DNA of 64,000 nucleotides from Omphiscola glabra (taxonomy: Eukaryota; Mollusca; Gastropoda; Lymnaeidae): assembly GCA_964017045.1 (NCBI GenBank), contig OZ024799.1, positions 30,081,596 through 30,145,595 on the forward strand. Direction: 5' to 3'. Within the stretch, counting starts at the first letter, position 1. Each line of letters begins with the position of its first letter. The translations under genes were made by a program, and so were the position numbers. This document shows, in pieces, positions 43,822-56,903 of the stretch. The notes below the pieces were generated by a model, which worked only from the letters and a program-made list of their open reading frames with translations, searched no databases and was not told the DNA's origin.

Positions 43822-46800
43822 ATGGAGCACATACTGCAAACACCATTGATAATGGAATCATTTACAGACTCTTGGCCTTGTCACTCCTGGACATTTGAGA
43901 TGCTTGCAAGTGTATTAGGGAAGAAGTTGTTTTCCTGCAGAATTTCTGAAAAGACATGCAGTAAGGCAATCCAGTAGCTCTCTTTCAAAACTACATCATT
44001 ATTGATATGCTTGACATTATAGATGCTAACATTAATTTTACCTTGTAAAAACCCAATTAATTAAACCCAAATTGAGAATGAGATGTAGTGAAGATAAGAA
44101 TTTTTAAAAAAGATTAATATACTGTATAACTAAATGAGAACTTATTGAAACCATTTTGGTGGACTTTATTGAGTCTAACAGACCTGTTTACTCTTACGGT
44201 TTTGGTGTAAAATGTACGATTTTTAGATGTCTTTTACGATTGTACGCTGAGACCCGCCAAAACTACGATTTTCAGAGACCCGGTAAAAAAATATTTGGGT
44301 TATTTTTTCTGAATAATTTTTTTTCCGGTTGTTAATGTTTCTAAAAAAGATCTGGCAGTGAATGGACCGAGAAAAACTATTTATTGTAATTTTTTTTTTA
44401 AGTTGGTACCATCCTTCATCATAGTATGTACGCACTGAGGGGAGGTGGAGGTTGTTGATTAAGGAGATGTGTGGCATACGAGACGTATGGGTAGTGGGAT
44501 TGGTGGGAGTGTCAAAGTCACAGGTTATAAAAATATCACAGCAACATATCGTATTGATGGTGATGATTGTCATATTGTTGCTTTGTGTCACAGTGAACTA
44601 GCTAGCAGCGTCATCAGTAGTATTTAGACTACAACTTCACTCACCATCTCATTTGATTTGCTTCCAAGCGTGTGACTTAGTTTTGTTACATAAATATTTG
44701 TTCGTCTGAACCGCAGCGATTGTGAAAACGGAGAAAACTAGAGATGTTTTTAACAAAAATTAAATACATTTTCTAACTTGGAACGTTGGATTTTGACATA
44801 TTTTATAAGATCTAGTCAGCGGCGTTTTAAAAAATATTATTTTAGAACCCGCAAAGCAGCTCTTTCCCCTCAACGATTTTAATACAACAGTTTGGTATCA
44901 CTACGCCTACTTACACCTTCCCCCTCCAACCCCGTTTTAAAAAAACAGCTTGCGGTGGTTAATAGACTATAATATGTTTACAGGAAAAATAATCAGGCGC
45001 CTTTTGGATAGTACGTGTGCAACAGGGAGGGAGTGTGTTAGAAAATTTGACTTTGACTCGTTTTGTGCTTACATACTATATATATATGGCTTCTCCTCGT
45101 GTTTGTTTGCGTCTGTGCTGTATGGCGTAATTTTTTGACATAATTATTCCTTACGGCTGAACATTCACCTAAATATTAATAGATATCTATAGCAGATACG
45201 CAATTTGCAGTTAACGTCGGTCATCTACTTTTTACCTTCAGTCCCCTTTTTTGATGTCAGCATAACTCAACATGAGGAGAGTAGTTATTTTATACACTAT
45301 GCATACTGTATGTTTATTTACTTACTGTTAACATACTGTATTGTACGATTTGGAGACGGTATTTTAGGAGTTCGAGGGTAAACAGGTCTGGTCTAAGTAG
45401 TTAAAAAAATAAAATGCTTACAAAATCGTCTGTTTTACTAAGAGTAGAATTGGATTTTGGCTTAAAGACTTATCTTTTGTATGTTAAGTTTTCTTGTAAA
45501 ATATAAATAACTGGTTCGTCCTTCGCATGCGAAGACTGCCAACTTAAATACCATTAATCTCACAAGTACCAAGAGCTGTAAAAAATGTTCTTGTTTTGTT
45601 GTGTGTGTTATGGTGCATTGGTGTTTTTCAGAATAATGAGGAGTTTAACTGAAGTTGTACTGTAGACTGTAACAATTCTAACATTTTCAACAGACGCATT
45701 TTGGATAAATATAATTATTTGTGATCATTGAACTTTCAAATATATTCCAGGCAGAATGATGGAGACTCAATGTGTACACAAAGACGTCACCCTTGGTCAG
45801 TTCAGTGACTGGTTCAATGAAGAAAAGAACAGGTGTCCACTGTCTATCTATGCGAGAGATAAATATTCTTGTTACATTGACTACAAGTACATGAAGGATA
45901 TGTTTTCAGAACACCCAGAATACTTTGATCATGGTAAGTGTAACACATGACAATATTATTTATTCGTATGCACGATGGCGTAGGAATATGTTTATAATAA
46001 ATCATTTCACGAGAAAAAGCAGGGAACTCATTATTGTAGCGGAAGAAGAACTCATGATTTTCTGAGTATGGGTAGTACACGATTTTTGAGTCTGTGAGGA
46101 CAGACGCCATGTTAAGATCTGCTTGCTGTGATGTGAATTTGAAGATAGAATGATATTCAAAGTGTATTGTATTCTTTATACTACTGTAACTTTATCAGTT
46201 ACAAGGATGTTTCGATATCAAGGATTTATTTGTACTATTTATTATCGTGAATAAAGCTCTGTGTGATTTGTACCACCGGATTTGTTTCATTCGAGAGAGA
46301 ACGTGAGGCAGTGGTGAATTAATGAATGAACAGTGATAGCAGCAAGTACAGGCCATACATCCTATTATAGAATTAATTAACATACTGAAAGTATAATTAC
46401 ATTCAGTATTGTTACAGTAAGTCATGTTTATTTATTGTTTAAACCATATTTTATAATGAGTGCACAGAGTTTATGTGTTAGAAATAATTAAGTTATATTT
46501 TTAAAAAATTAATTGGGATGTTTCATAATGTTAAACTAGATAATTTGTTGTATTATTTTAATAGTATATAATTTTTACACCTGGTTAATTTAATAAATGT
46601 TTCATAACAATCAATAGAGAAAACCATGTTTTGTAGCAAAATTTATTTACCAATGTTTAACAAAATCAATAAATGATTTTATCAAAAGTCAAAATCAAAA
46701 GCATTTTTGGTTTCCTTCATTTAATTTTGACTTAGGTGAACTGTGAAAAAAAAAAAATGTTCTTTCATCCATTTTAAATCATTGGGTTAATTTCTTCTTT

Positions 46801-49800
46801 ATAGAGCAGTGCTGAACTTTCTGATTCCGATTGAAAAAACAAATGTTTATATGGTATATTCTACAGTCCAATGGAAGAACTTTGGCCTGAATGAGTTCAA
46901 TGGATATGACAGTACTATTTGGCTGGGCAGTGAAGGGGCAAACACTCCAGGTCACCAAGATACATATGGATTCAATTTAGTCACACAGATTCTTGGCAGG
47001 TACCTGCCTATCGATTTTTAAATACTCAAATTCATTTGTACCTTGATTTGTTTCCAAGTAAAATAGCTTGAGTTTTTTTCACATTTGCGACGGTTACCTC
47101 TGGAACACTTCCTAGTTCCACCTATTGGGCATAATTAAAGTTACTGTGAATCATTGAATATTTAATAGAGTCTAAAAGTAACACAATTTTGATTAATTTT
47201 TGTGGACTAAACTGTAGATAAACTATGCTCAACTCTTCAAATATCCTTTATTTTTCTTTGACTATTGATATAGGTCAATGTTAAGCTGTTTATTAAAATC
47301 AGCTATTTGTTAGTTACAATCTTACTACAGATTGTGGGTAAATTTTTGCTGCTTAATCCAAATTAAGCACACCTAAACCATAAATTAATGTTTATATTTT
47401 ATAATATAATAACTGGCGTTAAAAATGCAGATGATCTATGTCCGCTAAGGGAAGTAATTCTAAATTTACTCCTGGTTTCTCTTTATTTGAATTACATCTA
47501 TATAGTTTGACTACTGCATTAACTTATCGCAAGCAGTGCTGTTACTAATAGATTATTACCGGCATATTCAGCTATATTCCATGACTCATGTTTGTTTCTA
47601 GATCACATTGGCCTTTCCCCTACAGCCTTTTTTAGTTTTTCTTAGGACTTTCTTAAAATGTATTATATTTCACAAATGGCACACATTAAAATAAATATTT
47701 AAAAAGTAAATATAATGTTGCAAAAGTCATTTCATGAATGATAAAATCTTTTATTTTCTTCATTTTTGTGTGCTATTGTTAAAAAAATTGTTTTATTTAT
47801 TTAAAGAAAGCAAGTTTTTCAGGTTAGAAAAAAAAACAAACATCAGATATCTTTAAACATAGTGAAATTTGTTAATATAGAAAGCTGTGGATCTTGTTCC
47901 CCCCAGAAGACAGCGCATTCTTGTATCAAACTCGTGTGCCTTATGAGGAATCAAGTGTTTTTACTCAAGTCAACATCAGGAAACCTGATCTAAGTCTGCA
48001 TCCAAAGTTTAAGGTCAGTTGTGTTCCTATTCAATTGTTTCTGTTGCAGTGCACATTTCAAAATCAAAGACAAGGTTTTTCTGTTTAATTAATTCACAGG
48101 ATGTCTTTGTAGATGATTGGACAATTGTTACATTTTTTTGCAGATGATGTGACAGTATTACATTATTTGCAGAAGATGTGACAATTATTATGTTATTTGG
48201 AGGTGATGTTACAATTATTACATTATGCATCAAATTTACTGACCAATGGGAGCATGTGAACATTTTATGAATTTGATATTATGCTACTGGTTTAAAAAAT
48301 TTTTTTTTTCTTTTCCATATGTTAACATTCATCTGTGATTAGTTTGTCTTTTTGTCTTGTACTTTTGTGACCTTTTGCTGCTATGATAAACTGTTTCTTC
48401 TAAAACACAACCCTACAAAACTAATTTGTCTGTATGACCATAACAGTGCATTTAACACAACTGCATTATTGATTATTTTATAATTTTTTACACTGAAGCA
48501 AAAATTAGGGTATATTTTCAACACCAATGAGCAATTATAAATTGATCTACAACAAATTTATCTGTTTTTATTACCTATTTATATTTCTATATTTAAGTTA
48601 TGCTCTCTTGGTGTCACTGTATCATTCTTTACATCCTTTCTCACTCCCAATGCGGCTTAGGCCTTCCACAATACTTTTAAATCTGTCCCTGTCCTGGGCT
48701 ATCTTTGCTCGTTCAGCCCAGCTTTTCTGCATTCTCTTCATCTATGCCTCTACTCCCCTCTTCCATTTGGCTCTTGGTCTTCCTCTTTTCCTGGTACCTT
48801 CAGGATTCCAGTTCAGGGCCTGTCTTGTGATGTTAGTGTTTGGTTTTCTTAATGTATGCCCTAGCCATCTCCATTTTCTCTTTTGTATTTGTTTCCACTG
48901 GAACACGTGATGTTCTCTCCCACTGTATAATTATAATAGATTAATTGAAACTTATGTTAAAAATTCCCTGGATGTTTCTTCATTACCACACACACACAGT
49001 GTCCAAATCCATTTTAGAAAAGGATTGCAGTTATTGCCTTTTCATAGTGAGCACAAATCAGAACAGTTTTTTAAACTGAATTCTGTCCTGTACATCTGAT
49101 ATCCTCCCATTCATCTTGTAACAACTAAACTATTTCGAAAAGTAAAATTATAAGTTTGACCTGGCAACAGAAGAAGCTTATCCTCTTTTTTAAACCCTTC
49201 ATAACATTGGATGGATTCATCCACATGATTGTGATGACCCTTACCGTTGCTTTTTACCTCACCTCACCAGCTGACCCATCCTGTTGTGGTGACCTTGAGT
49301 CCAGGTCAGACGCTCTATGTGCCTAGACATTGGTGGCATTATGTTGAGTCTCTTGAACCTTCCATAAGTGTCAATGTATGGATTCCTTCGGTAAGTTTTA
49401 GGTCATCATTCAGCTTTGAAGTCATGTATGACAATCTCTGTATGAAAGCATGGCAGCTACTAGGGTCATGATAACTACTAATTATCACTACTATGTAAAT
49501 GATAGCTAATAATTGATGGACTCCATTCAAATTATGCTTAACAGGGCAAAAGATTTGGACGTTTCGGCTTAGAGCCTTCCTCAGCAAACAAGACAAATAA
49601 AAGTATGACAAGTAACAGAAATACGTAAAAAAAACTTTTGAGATTTCCTTCTGTGGCCAGAAAAGAAAACAAGTTTCAATTTTTTAATTAATTTTTTTGT
49701 CAAAAATAAATATTTTAATCCATCGGTTTTTGGATTTTATTTTAAGTGAATTATGTCACTATTGTAACTTAAAAGAGTGTCTGATGAGTTAAAGTCCTTG

Positions 49801-51839
49801 ATTCATTGGCGGACATAGACCAACTACTGAGCACCTGAAGAAACGTAAAGACAGATGTCACCAGAAATACTTGATGTTTGCTTTTACATTAAACCATAAC
49901 TAAGAAGTTCAAAGTAAAATTAAAAATATTGACCAAATGCATCTATGGTGACAACAATCTTTATCTAATACCAGAAATATGACCATCTCAGCCAGTTGGA
50001 GGAGGCTGTAACCCGCTGCCTGGCAACCAGTCTTCTGACAACATTAGACACAAGTGGAAATAAATCTCTGCAGCAAAAGTGGCTTAATCCAACCGAGGTG
50101 ATTCTCAATTTAATCAATTTAATTTTTTCCCCAGATAGACAGGGGAACACATATTTATTTTTTTTAAATCTAAATATTTTAATACGATAATAAATGTAAT
50201 TATGTCTGAGATATAAGGTTAGGATACTTGCTCAGTATTTTAAGATACTTGCTTGGTATGTTAGGATATTTGCTCTGTGTGTTAGGATACTTGCTGTGTA
50301 ATAAAAAATCAATTTTTAATGATTTTCTTGTTGAAGAATCTGGACCCAATGGATGTGAACTTAACATTTCTCAAGACTGCCATGTTCAACATTGCCAAGA
50401 ATCAAGATGTTCATGAACAAAACAGCATGGCACCTGAAGAAGGGGATGTAACTAGCCAACGATGTGATCACAAGAAGAGTAACTCTGATGACAGCCCTGC
50501 CGGGCCCATTCATTTCACTGAGGATGACAAAGACTTGCGTGATAATTTCACCAGAAACTCACCAGGATTTTCTTCAGCAGCAGCTGTCACCAAAGCTGGA
50601 GATGACTACCTCAACGTCCTGGCTGACAGACTGAAATGTTGTAAGTTCATCCCACCAAACAACCCTTATTCCCGCTGCAGTGATCGAGATTTGAAAAATA
50701 CATTGAAAAGAAAAGCAGGCTCAAAAGTCGGTAATGGTCCACAGAAGAGAAAAGCTGGCGAATACAATTCAGTTCATATTTCAAACACAGCACATGGCAT
50801 CGATGAGGACACAGCACATGGCATCAATGAGGACACAGCACATGGCATCAATGAGGACACAGCACATGGCATCAATGAGGACACAGCACATGGCATCGAT
50901 GAGGACACAGCACATGGCATCGATGAGGACACAGCACATGGCATCGATGAGGACACAGCACATGGCATCGATGAGGACACAGCACATGGCATCGATGAGG
51001 ACACAGCACATGGCATCGATGAGGACACAGCACATGGCATCGATGAGGACACAGCACATGGCATCGATGAGGACACAGCACATGGCATCGATGAGGACAC
51101 AGCACATGGCATCAATGAGGACACAGCACATGGCATCGATGAGGACACAGCACATGGCATTGATGATGACACAGCACATGGCATCGATCAGGACACAGCA
51201 CATGGCATCAATGAGGACACAGCACATGGCATCGATGAGGACACAGCACATGGCATCGATGAGGACACAGCACATGGCATTGATGAGGACACAGCACATG
51301 GCATCGATGAGGACACAGCACATGGCATCGATGAGGACACAGCACATGGCATCGATGAGGACACAGCAACAACTTGCAGCAAAGAAATGGAAGAGAGAGT
51401 TTTCACTTTCAGACCTTGCCCTGTTGGATCCTACATGAAATTTGTGTCAAGTCTTTGTGAACAAAATCACTGTGTCAAATGTGGTGGTAAAACAAGTTCG
51501 GAAAACAAATCAAAAAGTGTAAACGTGGATCATAAAATTGGCAGTGCAGATTCAGAATCAACCACTGAAGGAGGAAATAGCCTTACGGCAGTTGACACAC
51601 CTCACGGCCTACATGGTGGTCATGATCCTTTACTTTTTGACAGCAGTGACTCCACCGTTCCTTGTGTTGATGAAAGACTGAGTGAAGGGGAGCGGTCACC
51701 CCCACATGATGTGCTGCTGTTTACCCACGAGGAGATGGCAGAGAGTTTGCTGGTCAGTGTACTACATCCGGATGTTGTTAAGCTTATTGGTGACAAACTG
51801 AGAGAACAGTGGGGACACTTGGATAGATTCAATCATTGA
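43822..51839 (+). CDS. HSPBAP1: HSPBAP1-like JmjC-domain protein with octapeptide array, 7 coding exons
   Basis: HSPB1-associated protein 1 is a cupin/JmjC-fold protein related to FIH; no substrate is firmly established. Exons are 43822-43960, 45751-45933, 46867-46999, 47881-48013, 49271-49390, 49975-50097 and 50337-51839, with GT-AG junctions and consistent phases (1,1,2,0,0,0), giving 777 residues. The order matches human HSPBAP1: [10 protein letters not shown]...[84 protein letters not shown], then a C-terminal segment like human ([14 protein letters not shown]). Iron ligands by homology with FIH are H137, D139 and H219. Human protein is about 490 residues; the excess is in the last exon, mostly 24 acidic octapeptides at about 428-619. 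An in-frame stop lies at 43789, but an acceptor-like site at 43797 could join an upstream exon, so the N-terminus is uncertain. Confidence 0.93.
44179..45390. mobile_element. TIR element in HSPBAP1 intron 1, 1.2 kb
   Basis: Ends CAGACCTGTTTACTCTTACG and TTCGAGGGTAAACAGGTCTG are inverted repeats. Flanks share GTCTAA (44173-44178, 45391-45396), six bases. No transposase ORF is present. A short relative is at 24665-24832. Confidence 0.7.
48095..48235. repeat. degenerate about 30-bp repeat in HSPBAP1 intron 4
   Basis: Four loose units of GATGTGACAATTATTACATT then ATTTGCAGA. Confidence 0.7.
48600..48910 (-). pseudogene. RTE-like LINE ORF2 C-terminal fragment in HSPBAP1 intron 4
   Basis: On the minus strand the frame reads [50 protein letters not shown], a stop, then [20 protein letters not shown] and [16 protein letters not shown]. 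It is related to, but not a close copy of, the fragment at 43000-43490. It lies antisense in the intron. Confidence 0.8.
50216..50302. repeat. about 21-bp repeat in HSPBAP1 intron 6
   Basis: Four loose units of TTAGGATACTTGCTCTGTAT, ending about 35 bp before the last exon. Confidence 0.75.
50787..51362 (+). repeat. 24 x 24-bp coding minisatellite (octapeptide array) in HSPBAP1
   Basis: Exactly 24 units of 24 bp stay in frame and encode (DTAHGIDE)n, with N, D or Q replacing D or E in a few units (INE at four or five sites, IDD and IDQ once each). The array forms residues 428-619 of the HSPBAP1-like protein. Most units differ only at single positions, which points to recent unit turnover. The other five frames are also largely open because the period is a multiple of three; those ORFs are shadows. 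Confidence 0.95.
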
Positions 51840-51871
51840 GAGTTCATGTTCATGATCTGAGATTAAAGTTG

Positions 51872-51889
51872 AATAAAAAAATAAATAAA
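51872..51889 (+). promoter_or_regulatory. polyadenylation signals of HSPBAP1
   Basis: Two AATAAA hexamers (51872-51877 and 51884-51889) lie 33-50 nt after the HSPBAP1 stop codon, so the 3' UTR is probably very short. Confidence 0.6.
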
Positions 51890-52713
51890 AAGGTTTTTAT
51901 AGATTTTGATCTATTATTTATCTTGGAATTTGTTTATGATTACATTATTTCTATTTGTGTGTTGTTGTATCACTTGAAACAAGCAGAAAGGATTGGAATA
52001 TATTTCTGTGTTATTCAAGTAAAAACACATCATATTCATTATCATAAATGGCAACATGCAGTTGCTATTCATGATGGTAAATAATGTCATTTCCTCTTAT
52101 ATATTGTTTTTAACTTGCCGAATCGTTTAACTATTATACAGCTAACACATATCTACATATTTTGTTTAGGTGGGGAATGGATCTTAACAAATTCTATTTA
52201 GTAACATCCCACCCTCCCCCCTCCCATTGGTTTCAGACAAGAAGTCACAGAAAAAAGTCATTGATTGCTGAATGCTAAAGAAGAAAAAATTGAATTATTA
52301 TCTACTCTGATGTGTTGTTGAGCATCAGCCATCAAAATTTTATGGCAAGTAAAAGGAGAGAGATGTCCGGGAGACATAAGGATGTGGAAATTATTTTTAT
52401 GCACTGCATTGCTTACTAGAGAGAACAAGAGAGCTAAAGAAAGGTCATCTCGGGGCCAAGCACAACGAAAATAATTATTTTTCCTCAGAAGCGAATATTT
52501 GGGGATGATAGATTTCTTTATAATCTTTTAAACGAGCAATTTATTTAAAGATTTATCCTCATTTGTTTGGCAACCATTGAACTACACAAGAAAAGGGCAG
52601 CACTCAAAGAGTTTTTGAAAAAACAATTCTTGGATGTCTTGTCTAATGTCTTTCCGTGCTCTCTTCCCATCCAAGCGACTGTGCAATAACAGAGATGGGT
52701 TCTCTAAGTATTC
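51890..52713. other. no gene recognised
   Basis: 3' flank of HSPBAP1. Nothing recognised up to the hAT MITE. Confidence 0.5.
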
Positions 52714-52721
52714 CAGTAGAC

Positions 52722-53082
52722 CAGGGGTGGGCAAACTTTTTGTGCGGAGGGCCACATTGACAAAGGTAAAGCTATTGGGTGGCAGCATGTATATTATGTC
52801 CAATATTTAATATCGGTAAACATTTCCCTATATTAAAATCGGTAGTTTCGCATTTTAGCATTACATGACAAAGGTCAAGGACTGTTAAAAAAAATAGAAA
52901 ATTAGAAAGAATTTTGATCAAAAATGTTTTAAAAATCATAACGGTGCATGAAATTCTGTAAAATTCAACAAAATAACTTAAAAACATAGTAATTTTTAAA
53001 AATTTCTAAATGCCTTCGAGGGCCACATAATATCAGTTGCCGGGCCGCATGCGGCCCGCGGGCCGTAGTTTGCCCACCCCTG
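52722..53082. mobile_element. hAT MITE with perfect 8-bp duplication
   Basis: Ends CAGGGGTGGGCAAACTTTTT and TAGTTTGCCCACCCCTG are inverted repeats. The target duplication CAGTAGAC is perfect (52714-52721, 53083-53090). GGCCCGCGGGCC lies next to the right end, as in many animal hAT elements. Confidence 0.88.
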
Positions 53083-53090
53083 CAGTAGAC

Positions 53091-54007
53091 CCTCCCTATA
53101 ACTTTCAGCACCTCTCTCGCGGGGAGCGAGACCAGAGGTCACCCAAGTGTGCTGACAGCAGTGATAAGAAAATAGACAGACACCCTTTCGGGCTATTTAA
53201 CCCCCCTCCCTCCCCTGTGCCTATCAACAAACCCCCCACCTCCCCTGGGCCTGTCAACCAACCCCTCTCCCTACCCTGGGCCTGTCAACCAACAAGATGT
53301 CAGAGCAGTTAATCTGCCGTTGAGATCTGCTAACTGTTGTTCAGATTAAGCCAGAACAAGTGATTAGCTCATTGTAAGAATTACGTGAAATTCCCCTCCA
53401 TCTGTGATCCTATCAAGAAGCTCAACTAGAAACTGGATCGCTGTAAGCAGCAAAGATATTGGAATAATAGGCCACTGTAGAATTCAGGAAACTAAACGGA
53501 CAGGTTTTTGGGGTGGGGGGTTAACGTGAGAAATGGGGGGGGGGGTGGTATATTAGCTTATGTAGTTCCAACGTAGATTCTTTTGTCAAAGGTTTATCTC
53601 CCTTGTTCTCAGATATCAACACCTTGTTTGTTGTTCCTTTTTTTCCCCTTTTGTGGGGATAGTGGGGGCGGGGGGTAAGAAGAGCGTTTTTCCCCTCGTA
53701 AACTGCCCCCCCCCTCTTCCGATTGAGTCCATTTATAAGCTATATAACAGCTATGCACATACACTAGAAGACATTTAAATTTAACGAGACTTCAGATGGC
53801 ACTAACCAAAGAATCAAGTTCCAAACGTTAAATTTATAACGTCTTTTAGTGGGAACTTTCCGAAACATTTTTTTTCTTTCAAAATCTTTGAAACGTGTCT
53901 AATTCAATGAAAAATATATTCTTCAAATAGGCTGCGAAACAAATTGCTTTATAGTAACATGTCAAAGTTCGAACACCACATCTGTCCATCATACCCCTCA
54001 AGAGAAG
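53091..54007. other. no gene; C- and G-rich patches
   Basis: About three loose copies of CCCCTCCCTCCCCTGGGCCT then GTCAACCAA at 53200-53295, and G runs at 53506-53550 and 53660-53680. Confidence 0.5.
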
Positions 54008-54015
54008 CCAGTGAC

Positions 54016-54197
54016 CAGCGGCGTAGCGAGCTTATCTCGCGCCCGGGGCACAATACCTTTTTAGCGCCCCCAATACCTTTTTAGCGCCCCCTATTCGAAA
54101 ACCATACAATATTATAGTAAAATATACCATTTGGCGCCCCTTTGTGAGTAGCGCCCGGGGCATGATGCCCCCCTTGCCCCCCCTCACTACGCCACTG
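54016..54197. mobile_element. hAT-type MITE 'GGCGTAGC', copy 1
   Basis: Ends CAGCGGCGTAGCGAG and CTCACTACGCCACTG are inverted repeats. The 8-bp duplication CCAGTGAC is perfect (54008-54015, 54198-54205). The body repeats ATACCTTTTTAGCGCCCCC. Confidence 0.88.
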
Positions 54198-54551
54198 CCA
54201 GTGACGTCAACTTAGTACCGGGTATACGGTTAGAATGAAGTGTTTCCATACCAGTGGTGGGCAAGGGTTACAGGAATAGAAGTCGCTTGCCAATATTTCA
54301 CATTTTTTAGAGGGCAAAACTATATTTTGTATTGTTAACCTCTATAGATCTAGTTTAGACATTTCAAATGTTAAAATCTTGATCTAGTTTAGACATTTCA
54401 AAATAAGATATTATTATTAACTAATTCACCCGCGTTCTGTTTTCGTAATTTAGGCCTGGTTGAAAGCTATTGTGTAAAATAAAATAGGTGTTCGCAGAAT
54501 ATGCGAACATGGCGACATTCGGTGAGATGCGGTGGACATCTGTTAGAGAGA

Positions 54552-54772
54552 TAGTGCCATGGTTCTGGGGGATACTCTCATGATTTTAGGGATACTGTCA
54601 TGGTTTTGATGAATAATGTCATGGTTGTGAGGGATAATGTCATGGTTTTGGGGGATACTGCTGTGGTTTTGTGGGATACTTACGTGGTTATGAGGGATAC
54701 TGTCATAGTTTTGAGGGATAATGTCATGGTTTTGGGGGATACTGCCGTGTGGTTTTGAGGGATACTGCCGTG
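54552..54772. repeat. about 24-bp minisatellite
   Basis: About nine units of TGTCATGGTTTTGAGGGATA then CTG, with variable unit lengths. Confidence 0.85.
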
Positions 54773-55477
54773 GTTGGCCTCATATTTAAAGGTTTTCACA
54801 CATTCTGTTAGTTTACCACACACAAAAGATGTGTTTTATAATGCACTTGCAGTGGCAAATTTATGTTTTAAAAATATTGCAGAAATGATCAAAAGGGCTT
54901 GTCCAAATGGGTGCCGCCTTTTCAACAGGACCAGGAGCCCAACTTTCCCACGTCTTTTATATACCTCCGAATAAATAATAAGGCGTAGCTTTTGGTTTAC
55001 TCGGATATGGTAAAGGGAGTGCAATGTTTTAAGTATAATCAGAGCAGAGCGATATGAGAGAAGAAGGAGTGGGCAAGCTAACAAAGCCCCGCCAATAAAT
55101 ATCAAACGATGGTGCCTGTTGCAAGCTGATTGGCTGTTTATAAATGTGCTGTTTAAGCTTTGCATTTTTTAAAACCATTGGTTATCTTCTAAAAAAAATA
55201 TTTTAAAACATGTTCTCTAACTGCACAACTATAGTTACGTCACACGCCATTCAAAGTTTAACTGGCATTCGGAATAGGAATGTTAAACATCAAGTGCCAT
55301 GCACGAGTGGAAGCAGAACCGCTGTGCAGTCAGGCTAAAGTTCAGAAAGCTAAACCCCATGGAATCACCGAAGATGGGAGGGGAATAGGTGAGGGCTGTA
55401 CCGAACGCTTGTCTTCCAGTGTTTATCGCGCACAACCAAAGAACACAAACATGGGACTACCGATCGTGCTGGGCAAT
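54773..55477. other. no gene recognised
   Basis: Mixed sequence without a convincing exon. The ATG at 55280 opens a frame only because it runs into the next minisatellite. Confidence 0.5.
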
Positions 55478-55790
55478 GTCACTGTAGCTTGTCAGAGCAA
55501 CAAGCATGTCACTATAGCTGGTCAGAGCAACAAGCATGTCACTGTAGCTGGTCAGAGCAACAAGCATGTCGCTGTAGCTGGTCAGAGCAACAAGCATGTC
55601 ACTGTAGCTGGTCAGAGCAACAAGCATGCCACTATAGCTGGTCAGAGCAACAAGCATGTCACTGTATCTGGTCAGAGCAACAAGCATGTCACTATAGCTG
55701 GCCAGAGCAACAAGCATGTCACTGTAGCTGGTCAGAACAGCAAGCATGTCACTATAGCTGGTTAGAGCAACAAGCATGTCACTATATCTG
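55478..55790. repeat. 30-bp minisatellite
   Basis: About ten units of GTCAGAGCAACAAGCATGTC then ACTGTAGCTG. Confidence 0.93.
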
Positions 55791-55799
55791 TCAAAAATC

Positions 55800-56045
55800 A
55801 GTTTTGAACCTTTTATCTTACACACTCACTCTCTACACTCCCTTATCTTTGCTTCTCCCTCTCTCACTTTCTCTCAATCTTTCTCCCTCTCGCATTCTCT
55901 TTCTCCCTATCTCTCTACGCGACTCACTCCCTTTATCTTATTTCTCTTTGCCACCCCCTCTCTCAGTCCTCTCCCCTCGCGTTCTCACTTTCTCTTCTTT
56001 TTCCCCCGATCGAATCCTCCTGTTACTGTTTCTGTCTCTCAGCTG
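55800..56045. repeat. pyrimidine-rich (CTCTCT)-type tract
   Basis: Nearly 250 bp dominated by CT-rich microsatellite-like sequence. From 56046 to 56692 nothing is recognised. Confidence 0.75.
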
Positions 56046-56700
56046 GAGCTGAGCACATAAACTTTATATACGCCCCTGATATTTGAATAAAAGAAATTAC
56101 TTTAAAAAGTAGTGACCTTTTAGACTAAACATTTTGATTGACTTGGAAGATAAACATTTTTGTTACTCATACTCCTACTCGTACTCGTAATCTTATCTCT
56201 CCTGTCGTGTCATTGCGGATGCGATTACCTGAGGTCATCTCGCTGACCAATTCGCTGTTACCTCACGAACTAACAAGGTTGGCCTGTCATTACAATATTA
56301 TAATCCCTTCTGCACTACTGTTTGAGAAAATGTTCCAAAGCAGGCAGACTCGGCGCTTGTTAACTCTGATTTTCCCGGCAGTGACTAAGACACATCGGGG
56401 AAAATACCCCCATCCCGATCCTCCAATCCCAATTTTACCGCAGAACTCCCCCCACCCCCAGTCCTAACTTTTGTCTCCACACTCAGACTTTTAAACGCTA
56501 CGTTTTCAAAATATTTCCTTGTGATTGCGTCATCATATAATTTTTTTTTAAATATATACATTTAAAAAAAATATTTTTTACCCCTCTAGTTATCTCCCAT
56601 ACGATTAAAAAAAATAATAATTCCAGTGTGATTCAGAAGACGTGAATTCATGTTTGCACTGCCGTGTTTGTTTGGATATCTTGGCTAATGGTGAGGGATG

Positions 56701-56886
56701 CAGTGGCGTAGCGGGCTTAACTCGCGCCCGGGGCACAATACCTTTTTAGCGCCCCCCAATACCTTTTTAGCGCCCCCCGCCTATTCGAAAACCATACAAT
56801 ATTATAGTAAAATATACCATTTGGCGCCCAATTGTGAGTAGCGCCCGGGGCATGATGCCCCCCTTGCCCCCCTCACTACGCCACTG
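56701..56886. mobile_element. hAT-type MITE 'GGCGTAGC', copy 2
   Basis: This is the same family and orientation as 54016-54197, with a perfect duplication GAGGGATG (56693-56700, 56887-56894). Confidence 0.88.
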
Positions 56887-56903
56887 GAGGGATGGCTTGT
56901 GGT

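Noticed and set aside
45756..45950. ATG at 45756 as the HSPBAP1 start
   Set aside because: It is internal; the exon at 43822-43960 supplies the conserved LQTPLIMES and SWPCHSW segment in phase.
55280..55765. 161-codon plus-strand ORF
   Set aside because: Most of it is the 30-bp minisatellite; the unique N-terminal part shows no similarity.
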